Shown here in pieces: positions 44,545 through 56,590 of a DNA stretch of 64,000 bases (its first letter is position 1; the number at the start of each line of letters is the position of its first letter). Source of the stretch: Gambelia wislizenii (taxonomy: Eukaryota; Chordata; Lepidosauria; Squamata; Crotaphytidae); assembly GCA_030847615.1 (NCBI GenBank), contig JAUMIR010000003.1, forward strand, positions 56,095,001-56,159,000. Direction: 5' to 3'. A program made the position numbers and the translations under genes. Under the pieces are notes generated by a model that saw only the letters and a program-made list of their open reading frames with translations, did not search any database and was not told the origin of the DNA.

Positions 44545-46250
44545 TAGGGAGAGAAGACTTGAATGTAAATCTTTTTGCTGATGTTGCCTTAATAGCAGCA
44601 CAAGAACCTTACCAGACTATCAGTAAATTAACAGAAATATTATCAACATTTCAAAGTAATTCAGGTCTTACATTTAACATGCATAAAACTGAAATAATGT
44701 TTTTGAATATGAAATGGGAAGAACAAAAAAGAATTCAAAGTATCTCAAACATGAAATTAGGAATTAAAATATGAGACATTTGGAGATAAATTTAAAGATT
44801 AATATAAATAATATTATACAAGAGAATTAAACCAAGTATGGAAAAAATAAATAATCAAATCAAATTTCTAAATGGCCTAGTAAGAAATGGAGTATGTTAA
44901 CAAGAATTAGAATGTTTAAAATGATGTTGCTACCTAAATTATTATACTTATTTCAAACAATTCCTGAAACAATACCAATAAAATTGATAAGTTGGGACAG
45001 GTCTATTAAAAGATGGATCTCGGGAAAAGAAATTGAGAATTCCTAATGGGATATTCTATGGAAATCAGGAAAATGGAGGGTGGGGGAATTCCCTCTCTTG
45101 AAATATACGAATATTAGATCTTGAATACAATGACCAAAAAAATGGGATAGAAAAGCAAACAAATAATATGGAATAGATCCATATTTCAAACTAAGGCAAC
45201 TGGGCAAAAAATTAAAGAGAGAATAATTGGTCCTATGTGTATAAATCTTCAGATTTGGGATAAATGGCATAAGAAACTATTCCAGAACACAGCCTCACAA
45301 CCTGGAAAAAACCCAAGGAAAATCAATGCCATAAGAGTTTATTAACAGAAAATTGGAAGTAGCTCCTAATTGAATGTGTAAATAGAAATAATATTGAAGA
45401 AATAGGGTAAACATTAAAATGAATAAAAGCAAAAGGTTACAAAAAATAGGAGATTTATATGATAGAACTGGGAAACCTATAGAGGAGAATGAGTTAACTT
45501 GTTTAATTGGTACTCAATATTGGCTTCAAATAAGAGGATTTAATTAAAAATTGCAAGAATTAAGATTAACTGTTAAGGAAGATACTACTCCATTAGAGGG
45601 ACTAATGCAAAGAAAACTAAACCAGGAAAAAGGCTTAATTGGCAAAATACATAGGGCTATGTTAGAGATTAAATTTAATATTGAAGAGGGTTTGAAAGCC
45701 TGCTGGGACAAAGATTTAATAATAACTAGAGAGGAGATTAAAGTATAGATTCAAGAAATAGTAAAGAATAAAAACACAAAAGTAAAAGAAAAACAAATGA
45801 AACTGATGGGGCAGTGGTATAAAACACCACATCAACTATCTTTTATAAATGGTAATTGTTCATCAAACTATTGGCATGGCTGTGGTATTAAAGGTTCCTA
45901 TATTCATATGTGGTGGGGCTGTCCGTTCAGAAATTTTGGAGTAAAGTAAATAAAAAAATAAATGGGATACTAGGGAAAAATATACAGTGCAGTAAAGAAA
46001 ACAGTATTACACTTAATTTGAGTAAAATGGGTCTGAATAAGAACGAAGAGTATGTGATTACAACTACTGTAGTACCCATAACATGGAACATGTATCATGA
46101 AGGCTTATATGGATACATCCTTTGTGAAGCCGTTGAAGAGAGAGGGAGGGAGGGAAGGGGGAAGGGAGCAAATTAAAAAAATTATTATGTAATGTATTGT
46201 AAAATATTCAATAAATAAATTTAAATTTAAAAAAGAAGAAAAGAAGAAAA
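44545..46250 (+). pseudogene. L1 LINE ORF2 C-terminal half and 3' end, broken
   Basis: NLFADVALIAAQEP (motif C, the FADD reading FADV), then LTEILSTFQSNSGLTFNMHKTEIMF identify an L1-type RT downstream of the palm. After several frameshifts come FQTIPETIPIKL and the L1 C-terminal Cys-rich block NYWHGCGIKGSYIHMWWGCP (45872-45925). A purine-rich 3' UTR (GAGGGAGGGAGGGAAGGGGG) and an A-rich tail with AATAAATAAA follow to about 46250. L1 ORF2 normally supplies endonuclease and RT for retrotransposition. Here the 5' half is gone and the frame is broken many times. The copy is AT-rich compared with the CR1 elements. Confidence 0.8.
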
Positions 46251-46516
46251 TTTTAAAAAGAAAATAATAAGATTCACACAAGATGTTCTAGAGACTGTAT
46301 GCTTGCTATCTGAAAGATCACTTCTCCATCTCTTCTGTTTCCAATTTGTTTGTTCATTTACTAGATTGCTGTTCTTTTCTTCCAAATTATAGCTCATCTA
46401 TAATGTGCAAAGACTGCCTGAATAGAAAAATTTTCACCTGCTGAAAGCAGGAGAATGAAGAGTGGGTGGGGTAGTTTTCCTTGGTAGACAATTTCAGAAC
46501 CAGGAGCAGTCACAAA

Positions 46517-46741
46517 GGACATTTTCTGACGTCCCTCACCGCGCAAGCAGCCTCTGGAGCAGTAACGAGGCTGCTGCGCAGCAGGGGGTCCTTTTCGGAC
46601 GCTGCCGTCCCTCTTCCGAGATCATTTGTGGCACTTACGTGAAGCTTTGGAAATGGCTGCGCCATATTTCAATCACAGGCAACTTCTGTGATTGAAATAT
46701 GGCACAGCTGCTTGCACGGTAAGGGGCATCTGAAAATGTCC
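46517..46741. mobile_element. Harbinger-like palindromic element, asymmetrically deleted
   Basis: The ends GGACATTTTCTGACG and (inverted right) GGACATTTTCAGATG are flanked by AAA on both sides (46514-46516 and 46742-46744). The core palindrome GCCATATTTCAATCACAG ... CTGTGATTGAAATATGGC is intact. The left arm keeps about 100 bp, including GGTCCTTTTCGGAC and CCTCTTCCGAGA, with no counterpart on the right, so the right arm is deleted. These words recur at 62839-63189, so both belong to one family. Confidence 0.7.
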
Positions 46742-46744
46742 AAA

Positions 46745-47602
46745 GAAAGACCTCGCACCAAGATAAGCTTGAGGTATGCTCTGACCTATTGGAAATCAGT
46801 AGCCCGGCTGAGGAGAGAAGAAAGAGAACTTGCAAAGACCTATGATGTTACCATGAGGCTATTCAGTATGACCCTGGATACTGATTGTAAAAGTTCATTC
46901 TAGCCATGCCAATACAAGCATACAGATATTTGGGCTCACCTGGCTACCTCAAAACAAGCAGATAATGCTGATCACCATAATAATTCCAGCAAATGCTAAT
47001 TGGGGCTTGTATGACATAGAACAGATTCTGTGGTGGGTCCACACTTTTCTCGTACACGTATGTGGTCAGCTTTCTAAGGGCCATGGACCAGAGTCTCTTT
47101 TTCCAACCATGCTGGGACAAGTCCCTTGCAGTAACATGCTATTTCTAAAATTGCTGCTAAATATTAAATTCCAGCGACAGGTCACTTAGGACAATTTTAA
47201 GGACCCAATGAACTTGTCCAACATAAATGCCTAATTGGATTTTCCCCTTATGTAAGCATTTGAAGCTCACAGCTTCTTCATCAGGTATGGATATTAAGGT
47301 CCTGTGTAAATGATGAAAATAATCCTAACGGTAAAACCGTTAAGACAGTTCACAGCTGCTGCAAATTGCTGCTACTCTGGAGCAATCAATTCCCCCCCCC
47401 TCATATGGATGGGATCTAAAAGTCATTTTAGGGGATCAAATGTGACAGTGGAGTATCACAGAGCTGCCTCTTATTTTCCACCTTTGGTTTGGCCTAATAA
47501 AGGCATCACTGCAGTGTGTGAGGGTTTGGGGTTTTTTTGTTGTTGTTTTGAGTTTGCTATATGATAGCTTGGACCCAATAGTTAGACTCAAGTTGTATAG
47601 GT
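46745..47602. other. no gene recognised
   Basis: Contains a C-run near 47391. No domain or structured repeat. Confidence 0.45.
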
Positions 47603-49113
47603 CAGAATCATAGAATCATAGAGTTGGAAGAGACCTCAAGGGCCATCCAGGCCAACCCCCTGCCATGCAGGAAATCACGATCAAAGCATTCCCAACAGAT
47701 GGCCATCCAGCTTCTGTTTACAAACCTTCAAAGAAGGAGACTCCACCACACTAACAAGGCAGTGCATTCCACTTCCAAACAGCTCTTATTGTCAGGAAGT
47801 TCTTCCTAATGTTTAGGCGGAATCTCTTTTCCTGTAGTTTGAACCCATTGCTCTGTGCAGCAGAAAACAAGCCTGCTCCATCATCAGTATGACATCCCTT
47901 CAAATATTTAAACATGGCTATCATGTCCCCTCTCAACCTTCTCTTCTCCAGACTAAAGATGCCCAGCTCCCTAAGCTGCTCTTCATAGGGCATGGCTTCC
48001 AGACCACCCACTATCCTGGTCGCCCATCTCTGGACACGTTCTAGTTTCTCAATATTCTCCTGAATTGTGGTGCCTAGAAGTGGACACAGTACTCCAGGTG
48101 AGGTCTGACCAAAGCAGAATAGACTGGCACTATTACTTCCCTTGATCTAGACACTATACTCCTATTAATGCAGCCTAGAATCGCATTCACTTTTTTAGCT
48201 GCTGCATCACACTGCTGACTCATGTTCAGCTTGTGGTCCACTAAGACTCCTAGATCCTTTCCACATGTACTGCCCTCAAACCAGGTGTCACCCATCCTAT
48301 ATCTGTCCATTTCATTTTTACTGCCTAAGTGTAGTATCCTACATATCTCCCTGTTGAAATTCATTTTGTTAATTTTGGCCCAGCTTTCCAATCTGTTGAA
48401 GTCATTTTGGATTCTGATCCTGTCCTCTGGGGTATTAGCTATCCCTCCTAATTCGCTGTCATCTGCAAACTTGATAAGCATACCCTCTGTTCCCTCATCC
48501 AAGTCATTGATAAAGATGTTGAATAGCACTGGGCACAGGACAGAACCCCGTGGCACCCCACTGGTCACTTCTCTCCAGGATGAAGAGGAGCCATTTGTGA
48601 GTACCCTTTGGGTTTGGTCAGTCAACCAATTACAAATTCACCTAACAGTTGCATTCTCTAGTCCGCATGTTACTAACTTTTTTGCAAGAATGTCATGGGG
48701 AACCTTGTCAAAAGCCTTACTGAAATCAAGTTACACTACATCCACTGTGTTCCCTTCATCTATCGAGTTTAAAACTATCAAAAAAAGAGATGAGATTAGT
48801 CTGGCATGACTTGTTTTTGAAAATCCATGTTGACTTTTTGTGATCACAGCATTCCTTTCTAAATTGTTACAGACTCTCTGTTTAATGATCTGCTCTAGGA
48901 TCTTTCCTAGTACTGATATCAGGCTGACTGGGTAGTAATTTTTGGGGTCTTCTTTTTTCTCCTTTTTAAAGATGGTGACAACATTTGCCCTCCTCCATTC
49001 TGCTGGGGCCTCTCCTGTTCTCCAGGAATTCTCAAAGATTGTTGACAGTGGTTCTTTATTAATTGTATCTAGAAAAGGACCAGTAAAACTACCATGGCAA
49101 AGGAGCTGCATGC
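47603..49113 (-). pseudogene. CR1 LINE RT, antisense, broken
   Basis: Reads from about 49113 down to 47603. RT fingers (STIFENSWRTGEAPAEWRRANVV) and FKKEKKEDPKNYYPVSLIS lie at 49050-48890; motif A is degraded near 48730; GVPRGSVLCPVLFN (motif B) and KFADDSELGG (motif C) lie at 48570-48440. The C-terminal [19 protein letters not shown] continues, then a frame change and [20 protein letters not shown] (47980-47920). The 3' end is the inverted ATTCTATG octamers at 47605-47620. Frameshifts near 48730 and 48070 separate the blocks. The long opposite-strand frame at 48222-48809 is only its shadow. Confidence 0.85.
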
Positions 49114-49139
49114 TTCCTATAACCAGTCCACTTCCATAG

Positions 49140-50095
49140 TTGGTTGTAATGTTTTGGATCAGCTGGAGTTTCTAAGCATTTTTCAAAGACAGTCTCACAT
49201 GTCGCAGTAGCCAAGACAAGATGCAACTAAGATATGCATCATGGTGACCAAGTCAGACCTCTGAAGGAATGGACACAGTTGACATGCTCAGTTCAGCTTG
49301 TACAAACACTCCTGGCCATTGCCAAAAGCTAGGCATCCAAATTTAAGGAATCCAAATTCAAGGGTAAGTCCAGGAATATACCAAAAGTGAAAACTTGAGT
49401 CTTCAATGGAAGTGTGACCCCCCACACACACAGAGAGAGAGAGAGACAGCTCATGTCTGATTAGGATTATCTTAATCTTGTCTGGACTAAGCCCCAATTT
49501 GTTCTTCCTCATCTAATCCATTAATGACACTGGTTTAGATTGTGAACAGTCTTTTCTAGCAGAAAGAAGATACAGAATTGGGTTTCATCAACATATTGAT
49601 GAACTGAACCCCCATGGTCATCCTTTCCTATTAGTATCATGTATATGTTAACTAGCATGAGAGATAAGATACAATGCTTAGAAGCTTTACAAAGTCAAGG
49701 GCAAAGGTGTCAAACAGGAGTCCACCACCAGCACTTCTGAATTCATCCCTTCAAAAGGAAGTACAGCAACCATAAAATAGTGCCTCCAAGTCCCATCCTT
49801 GGCAGTCCAGAGGATACCATGATCAATGGTATCAAAGGCCTTCAAGAGGTCCAGAAGATACATTTCTATAGGTCATAATGAAGATTATCCATAAAAAGTT
49901 GTCTCCATCCAAAAACCAGGACAGATATAAATGAATGTGTATAATCCATCCCATCTAGACTCTTCAGTGTTAGATGCTCCAGCTCCAGACTCTTCCACCT
50001 TAGATGCTCCAGCACCTTACCCAACAATGGGATATAGGAAACTGGCCAGAAATTTTCCAATATTTCGAGGTTATGACTAGCCTACCCTGCTGTCT
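49140..50095 (-). pseudogene. L2 LINE RT fragment, antisense
   Basis: On the minus strand, near 49860-49815, the frame reads LLDLLKAFDTIDHGIL, the RT motif A of L2-type LINEs (the usual form is D.SAAFDT.DH). Further words match the widespread squamate L2 sequence, such as the AAGCCCCAATTTGTTC block at 49490 and CATCAACATATTGATGAACTG at 49590. No long frame remains. Confidence 0.7.
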
Positions 50096-50253
50096 TTCAT
50101 TGTTCCAGTTACCCACTTCTTCAGTTCTGTCCTAGCTGCTTTTATGAGTGAGAAAGGGAAAAATTAAGCACATATGTTGTAGGCCTCACCTCTCCCATCC
50201 TCAGGCTGTACAAATGGAAAAAGTTTCCACTATGGTTTAGGGATGGAAAGAGT

Positions 50254-50690
50254 ATGAAAATATTTTTTCCCCCCCAAAAAAAATGTGGTTTCTCGAATGT
50301 CAGGAAACCCTGGCATTCTGCTGAGTGGAATCCTGGACGGATGATAATCTTCACACTTCAGGACTTCTATGCAAATTTCACATACAATTTCTTTGTACAG
50401 AAAACAGCATTTTCTGCACTTCACAGTTCAGGACTTCTATGCAAATTACACATATGCAGCATTTTCTGCAGAGAAAATAGAATTTTTGCTTTTCTCTGCA
50501 GAAAAAAATGGCTTCCTACACAGAAAATGCTGTTTCTGGGACAATAAAAATTTGCCAAAATTTGCACAGAATAAGTCCTGAATTGTGAATCATCTTTGAA
50601 AATGGTGCAGTTTTCAAAGACTGTCTCACAGGAAGTAGAAAATTGCTAAAATTACTTGCTTCTTCATTCGAGAATAACGTTAGCAAAGAA
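50254..50690 (+). repeat. unclassified interspersed repeat, family G copy 2
   Basis: Ends GGACTTCTATGCAAATT and TTTGCACAGAATAAGTCC are complementary. The interior is built of AGAAAA(T/C)..GC and TTTCTGCAGAGAAAA words. It aligns in reverse with 11935-12410. A 30-bp direct repeat (ACTTCTATGCAAATT) appears twice near 50360 and 50430. Confidence 0.6.
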
Positions 50691-52684
50691 TTACAGTATA
50701 ACCATGTTATGATTGGATCAGCATGGGATGCAGCTACATCTGCTGAACCGGTATCAATATAGTATCCAAATCAGAAAGAATCAGAGTGATTTTATCTGAA
50801 ACATGTTGTTTAATATGAGGCTTGCAATATCTAATACTTTTCCGAACCTTTAGTCTCTGGTGGTTTAAAAATGTGTGGTATGACATTTCATTGCAAATCT
50901 AACTGCCCCTTCAAAGAGAAGCCAAACGTATAGTGATTTGCAACATAATGAAGTCATGTCAAGAATTTTTAGTACTAAGTATTACCAGAGAATGACAGAA
51001 TATAGGTCAAGAGCTGCTGCATTCAATGGTGAACACACCATCAATATAACATCTTGTTTATTCTTAAGGGTAGGTACACTGGCTACTTTGCACTATCTGC
51101 CATTTTTTCTTTTGCATAGGATCAACTGACTTGTAAAAATTAAATCTCATATATGATAGTTTGTAGGAGAACAGTTCATAAAGAAATTCACATTAAAAAA
51201 ACAATTTCTTTAACTAAATATAGTATTTTTAATTCCATATGGATTCCAGATGGCTGCTAACATAGAATGGACCAAAAACAACAACCAAAAAATGCCCCAG
51301 TTTGGTTCTTAAAATTGTTCACTCCCTTGGGATTATGTTGCAGGCCTTAATACCCAAGGGCCCTGTTTTGCTTAAAGACATTCAATTTATTATTAAACTA
51401 AAAGAGACCACACACATACTATAGTAATGACAACATTTCCCCCCATTGTTAAGGGCACAATGGAACTGCTGAATATTCCCCTGGCTGATTCATAAAATCA
51501 CACACAGAAATTTGTATAAATCACAAAAGAAAAGTGCAGTTCTGTTTAATTAACAAAGAAAAACTTTGCAAGCAGTTTCAAATCTTGTTCTCAAATAAAG
51601 TTCTCAAAAGTCAAACAAGGATTCTAATAATGAATTAGCTCCTTTTTTCATAAAGCCATACTCTTTGTATTTTTTTTTATTTTTATTTTTTTGTTAATTT
51701 GCTGCATGAAAATCATCTTTCTCCTGGGTGGGGGCAAGTTTTATGTAGAGATGATTAACAGGTGTTCGCCTTAGACATGACCAATTACAGATTCAGTGGT
51801 ATATTTTAAACATACTCAAGGCCTCTTCTTTGTTCTCTAAGCTATAAAAATAAATCATTCCCTTCCCACAGAATGAATAATGAACTTGAGTCTAGACTCC
51901 ACATGATCCTGGTATAGATCTGCATAGTTCTAGCTAATAATAGTTTTGTTAGCCATAGTTTAACTGGCTAAAATCCCAAATGTGCAGTGTAACAATAGTG
52001 TTATCTTCACTGAACTATGTCCTGAGTCATGGGATGTGACCAGAAAAAGATCCAGTGAGAGAGCATGTAGAGATATGGAAACAACCTTCACTATGGTTTG
52101 CTGGCTGCAAATAGAATGCTTAACCATTCTTAAAACAGATTATGGTTTCAGACCCACTTCAAACAATGGGATTGCACTCAGCTTGGAAAAGTTACATTGC
52201 TGTTGGTGGTAGTCTGTTTCTTTGTGACTTTACCTTTCTATACAGCCTACCATTTCCCCCAGAACCAGTAGTCAAGGGAGCTGACAAATTAAAAGAAATA
52301 CACTATAACTGAAACCATACAAAACATGATAATTAAAATGTAATTAAATTATCAATAATGTTAAAAAACAATTAAAACAAACATTAAAAAGAATTTTTGA
52401 ATAAGCAGGTAGCAGCACTGTTAAAAGCTGTACAGCAGCCTGTTAAAAGTCCTTTCTTTCAAAGGAGTTCCCCAAAGCCTTTTAAAATAAAAATCTTTGC
52501 TGGCAATGACAGGTTATCAAAGAGAAGTAGGGATTTCCTCCCCTAGAACTTCTAAAATCCCCCAACCAGCATGGCTACTGGGGATTTTTTTTGGGGGGGG
52601 GTGTCAAAAAACACTAACTTTTGCAAGTGTTGGTTTCACAGTCTGTGTTGCAGCCAATTTTTAACATGGTTTAAATATATTATC
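50691..52684. other. no gene recognised
   Basis: AT-rich with T-runs near 51668-51695 and a G-run near 52590. No supported feature. Confidence 0.5.
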
Positions 52685-53452
52685 TATTTTTATTAAAATA
52701 TTTATACCTACCCACTTCTAAAAATCTCAGGGCAACATACAATAAAACCAATCTGACTAATTTATAAGAGTGACTATAATAAAAATGATTTTAGAGGGTT
52801 TAAAAATTAACCAATTAAAAAGGCAGAATAAAACCCGTTAAAATATCTTTAAAAGGTTTAAAACCCTGTACGTGTGAGGGTTTGACCAAATCCAATTAGG
52901 CCCCAAAGTTTTAGTGAACAACTACCTTTTCATTTGGCAATGGAAAGACACTAATATTGGCACCAATCAGGCCTCCAAGTGGAGGGTGTTCCATGAGTGG
53001 GATGCCACAGCAGAGAAGGTCCTCTCCCATATCATCCCACAATGTATTGCCTGGACTGATGGGATACAGAAGAGGGTCCCTCCAGTAGACCTCAAACCTC
53101 AGGTAGGCGTACAGATGGAGAGGCTCTCCTTCAAGAATTGAAGTCCCAAGCTATTGAGACTTTAACTGTCATTACCAGCACCTTGAATTCAGACCAAAAG
53201 TGCAGTGCAATTCCTTTGAAACTAGTATTACCTGGTTGTTGTATTATATTCCAGTCAGCAACCTAATTTTTCACTAGTTACAATTTGCAAGTAGTCTTCC
53301 ATGATAGCACCATACAGAGTGCATTCCAGTAGTCCAATTTTGAAGTTACCAGTACATGGACTACTATGGCTGTTATTCCTAAATCATCTCTAGCTGTCAT
53401 TCAGCCTGTTTCATTGGCAGTAGGTCTTCTGTAAACCAAAGAAAATTATAGG
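52685..53452 (-). mobile_element. L2 LINE 3' region, antisense
   Basis: The inverted 3' terminus (TTTATACCTACCCACTTCTAAAAATCTCAGGGCAACATACAA, split by mismatches from consensus) is at about 52695-52740. Farther right is the L2 segment with TCTCCCATATCATCCCACAA, AGCACCTTGAATTCAGACC and AGTGCATTCCAGTAGTCC. It is interrupted at 53453 by an LTR-like insertion. Confidence 0.6.
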
Positions 53453-53458
53453 CACCAG

Positions 53459-53939
53459 TGTCATGGTCAGCCAGGACTCTGAGGACTCAGAAGGCGAGGA
53501 GGCTGAGCCAGTAGCAGAAGAGCTGGCTGAGTCTGAGTCTAGTCCTGAAGAACCCAGGGCTCAGCAGCCTAGCCCTCCCCCAGCTCAGGGTCCAAGCCTG
53601 GGAGACATAGTAGAGCAAGAGCAAGAGGTAGAAAAGCAGGTACCTACCTTTAGCCAAAGGAGAGCAGAGAGGGCCTGGTTGCGTCGTTCCCGGAGATTAA
53701 GAGAGAGAAGCTCATCAATCACCCCGCAGCTGGGAGTGGGAGCTGGGCCAACATAAGCAGCTGGGGGATGCTGAGTTCCTTGTTTCAGGCAGTCTGCATT
53801 TCCTGGAGGAAGCCTCTGCCTGTGACTCTCCTGCTTCTTGGAACCTTGCTATCTTGAGACTTCAGATATCTTGACCTTGGACTGCCTTCGTTAACCCACC
53901 TGCCGGAATCCTTTTGACCTCAGACTGCCTCTTCGTTCT

Positions 53940-53976
<37 letters not shown>

Positions 53977-54003
53977 CTGACCCTATAGGACTGCTACTGA
54001 CAA
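53459..54003 (+). mobile_element. LTR-like insertion with CACCAG duplication
   Basis: Begins TGTCATGGTC and ends near CTACTGACA, so the ends have the TGT...ACA form of long terminal repeats. CACCAG stands immediately before it (53453-53458) and at 54004-54009 after it, a likely 6-bp target duplication. A (CT)n tract lies at 53943-53972. The end on the right is uncertain by one or two bases. The element type is unknown; a gypsy or ERV solo LTR is possible. Confidence 0.45.
53463..53756 (+). CDS. 97-codon acidic/basic ORF in LTR-like insertion
   Basis: An open frame with an acidic N-half (SQDSEDSEGEEAEPVAEE), a Pro-rich middle (PSPPPAQGP) and an Arg-rich C-half (SQRRAERAWLRRSRRLRER). I do not recognise a family. 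Similar charged tails occur in squamate retroelement polyproteins. The frame starts 4 bases inside the insertion, so it may be the end of a longer protein or a fortuitous frame. Confidence 0.35.
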   Translation: MVSQDSEDSEGEEAEPVAEELAESESSPEEPRAQQPSPPPAQGPSLGDIVEQEQEVEKQVPTFSQRRAERAWLRRSRRLRERSSSITPQLGVGAGPT

Positions 54004-54119
54004 CACCAGGTACTGTGCTTTTCAACTTGAGTTGTTGCCGAGCCGGGCGATCTTATCAGCTATTTAAGTTGGCTTCTCGACACCAGAGCAATGGGCTTGG
54101 TGCTTAGGGGTGTTTATAT

Positions 54120-54680
54120 TGGTGGCCCTTTCCATCTCCTTATTTCATACTGAGATCAAGGCCTCAACTATATCAGCCATAAAATCCCCAGAAGGTTCAG
54201 GAAACCTTCAGATTATTTAAACGTCTGTGGATGGACCATCTTAATTGGTTCCCTATCCTGCAGGGAGGTTCCTCTACGACTAAAACTTCACAGGGATGTG
54301 ACTTGACCACAATAAAGGGGTTATGGGACTCCTCCCAACTTAGATCATTCCTCATCTGCCCAACAACAAAAAAACAGGTCCAAGGTATGTCCCGTCACAG
54401 CCCTATGGTTGTCATGGCAGCCATGAAGTACTGAGCCAGACCACAGTCCTGAAATGGTCTAACACCTCAGCCAGCTCATGCAGAGAGACTGCTAATTAGA
54501 TGGGTGGCATCTCCATTCTGTGTCTTTCATCCAGCACCAGTACAAGCCTTCAAAGCTGGTACTAGGGTGGATGGATTTCCTTGTGAAGAAGATGGAATCC
54601 TACTGGATGATAATTTCTCCCCCAATTCCTCCATTCTAGGTTGGTGCTGAATTAAGTACCCAGATGTTCAAACCTGGGAC
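54120..54680 (-). mobile_element. probable continuation of antisense L2
   Basis: Words such as TGGATGGACCATCTTAATTGG and CCTATCCTGCAGGGAGG resemble L2 sequence upstream of the segment at 52685-53452, on the far side of the LTR-like insertion. Diverged; weak. Confidence 0.35.
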
Positions 54681-55449
54681 AAATCCACTCCACTAAATTC
54701 ATTCACCTGAGTCTCAATAATGCATACCAGGTCAGTTCCTTCATCTGCAATCTGGTCATGGATAGTAGTTTGTTTGTTTGTTTGTTTGTTTGTTTGTTTG
54801 TTTGTTTGTTTTAATTGTGGACTGATCTGATATTCAGCAGTAGCACTGACAAAACAAAGGGTGGACTGATAGGGCAAACTGGACCTTGAATGATTAGGGG
54901 ATAACCAAAACATGGGATAGGTTTCAAATATCTATTCCACTTTTCCCTTATTGGGCATACCCAGCCCCAGCATCATACCTTCTTCTGCATGAAATTACCC
55001 CAGTGGAGGTACCCCCTGCCTCCTCCTCCTCCTCCCCCTAGGATTCACTCAAGTATATGTACAAACAGATAACTAGAAGGATGGACAAAACCACTAGCAG
55101 AGTGCCAGCTTGGCAGGTCAGATGTATTAAACAGAGTATTTAGCACTCACCTGACCTACTCCAGTCTCTGCCTCTCACTCTGGGAGTGCTCTCAACAAAG
55201 TCAACCCACACTCCCACTATAGGTGATATTCTTTTACCAGACATCTCACACAAAGCATCTCTCCCAAATTCTGTGTCCACTCTCCAGTCTAAGAAGGGGT
55301 GGTACCCTTGTGTTTCACCAAAGTGACAAGCCAGGAAGATGAAGGTACGTGGATGGGAAGAAACCTCTTCTAGCAGTTAGTACAGCCATGATATGTGAGG
55401 AAGCAGAACCTATAAGAAGTAGTAGGAAATTATCAGACGTGGCTAATGT
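54681..55449. other. no gene recognised
   Basis: Contains (TTTG)n at 54768-54811 and a CTC-rich tract near 55021-55036. Confidence 0.5.
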
Positions 55450-55536
55450 GGTGCCAGAATAATGACAGCGTAACACAAAAGGACACCAATATCACACGGT
55501 GTTGTCCTTTTGCATTCCGCTTTTGTTATTCTGGTG
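55450..55536. repeat. short palindrome
   Basis: GTGCCAGAATAATGACAGCG ... AAAAGGACACC faces GGTGTTGTCCTTTTGCATTCC ... TGTTATTCTGGTG. The arms are about 37 bases with mismatches, and the loop is short. Could be a small MITE. Confidence 0.6.
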
Positions 55537-56557
55537 TTTCTTTTTATTGTTGGGCCGAGGCGTAAATAGATCATCCATCCAGATTTGGTGCCGACATTGC
55601 TGGTATCTAAAACCTCACGCCATCATCCTGCCATGAATACAGCATCAATGGGAGGTCCTGCCAGAACACTCCTGGGTAGGATTGCAAAAACAAAGTAGGC
55701 TACCCTTTTTTAAGGAACTGCCCCAGGTTACTTGTTGTTGTTTTTAGAGTGTCTATGTGTTTTTTAAAACTTTTTTTTTGTGCATTTATCTTTTTCTTTT
55801 TGAATTTCCCACATTCGTGTCTTCTCATTGAGAATGGGTAGGATTTCAGTCCAAGAAGTGAACAGAACTCCGTTAGAGCTCCGTTCTCTCCTGGGCTGCC
55901 TTTTGACAGAAGATAAGATAAAGTCTGATGGGGAGGGTTATTGTGCCAGGACAGGGATGGGATTGTGGGACGCTCATCTCCATAGAGTCAGGAGGAACAA
56001 AGGTGGAAATAAGGCTTCTCCTCTTCCACTCTCTATGGTGCAGGAACAATACTCACTGCTGGTAAGTTGCTTCTGCAGATATTCAGATACAAGGCTTAGA
56101 TATGGCTAAGAAATACAACTCACCCTTAAGCATTATGAATGTGTAGAACCATAAGGGAAGATGTAGAAAAGGAGTTTTTGTGAAAATAATCCCATTGTTC
56201 CCAAGAGATATGAAGGCAATAGTGTCTCCATAGTCCTCACTCTACTGATAAAATACCACATTAGCAGAAATGTCTAGGGGATATGTTTTGAATGTGGGCA
56301 AATCCTGAACTTCATAGTCAATCTATCTGATTCTTATATATATGGGAGTTCTGAATTAAAGTGGGGCTCCTCCCAATTGAGCTGAATTTGAATCTGAACA
56401 ATGTATGATGGAGAAAAATTGGGAGAGGGGGAACTGACAATTTGGATAAAAGTAGCATTTTTGCACCTTCCAAGACTTATTGCAAGAAAATGTGCATCTC
56501 TCCATGAGAACTTGGACATTTGCAAGAACTGCAAGTCATTTCTGAGAAATACGCAGC

Positions 56558-56590
<33 letters not shown>

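Noticed and set aside
48222..48809. 195-codon plus-strand frame
   Set aside because: It is the mirror of the antisense CR1 reverse transcriptase, whose motifs are on the minus strand.
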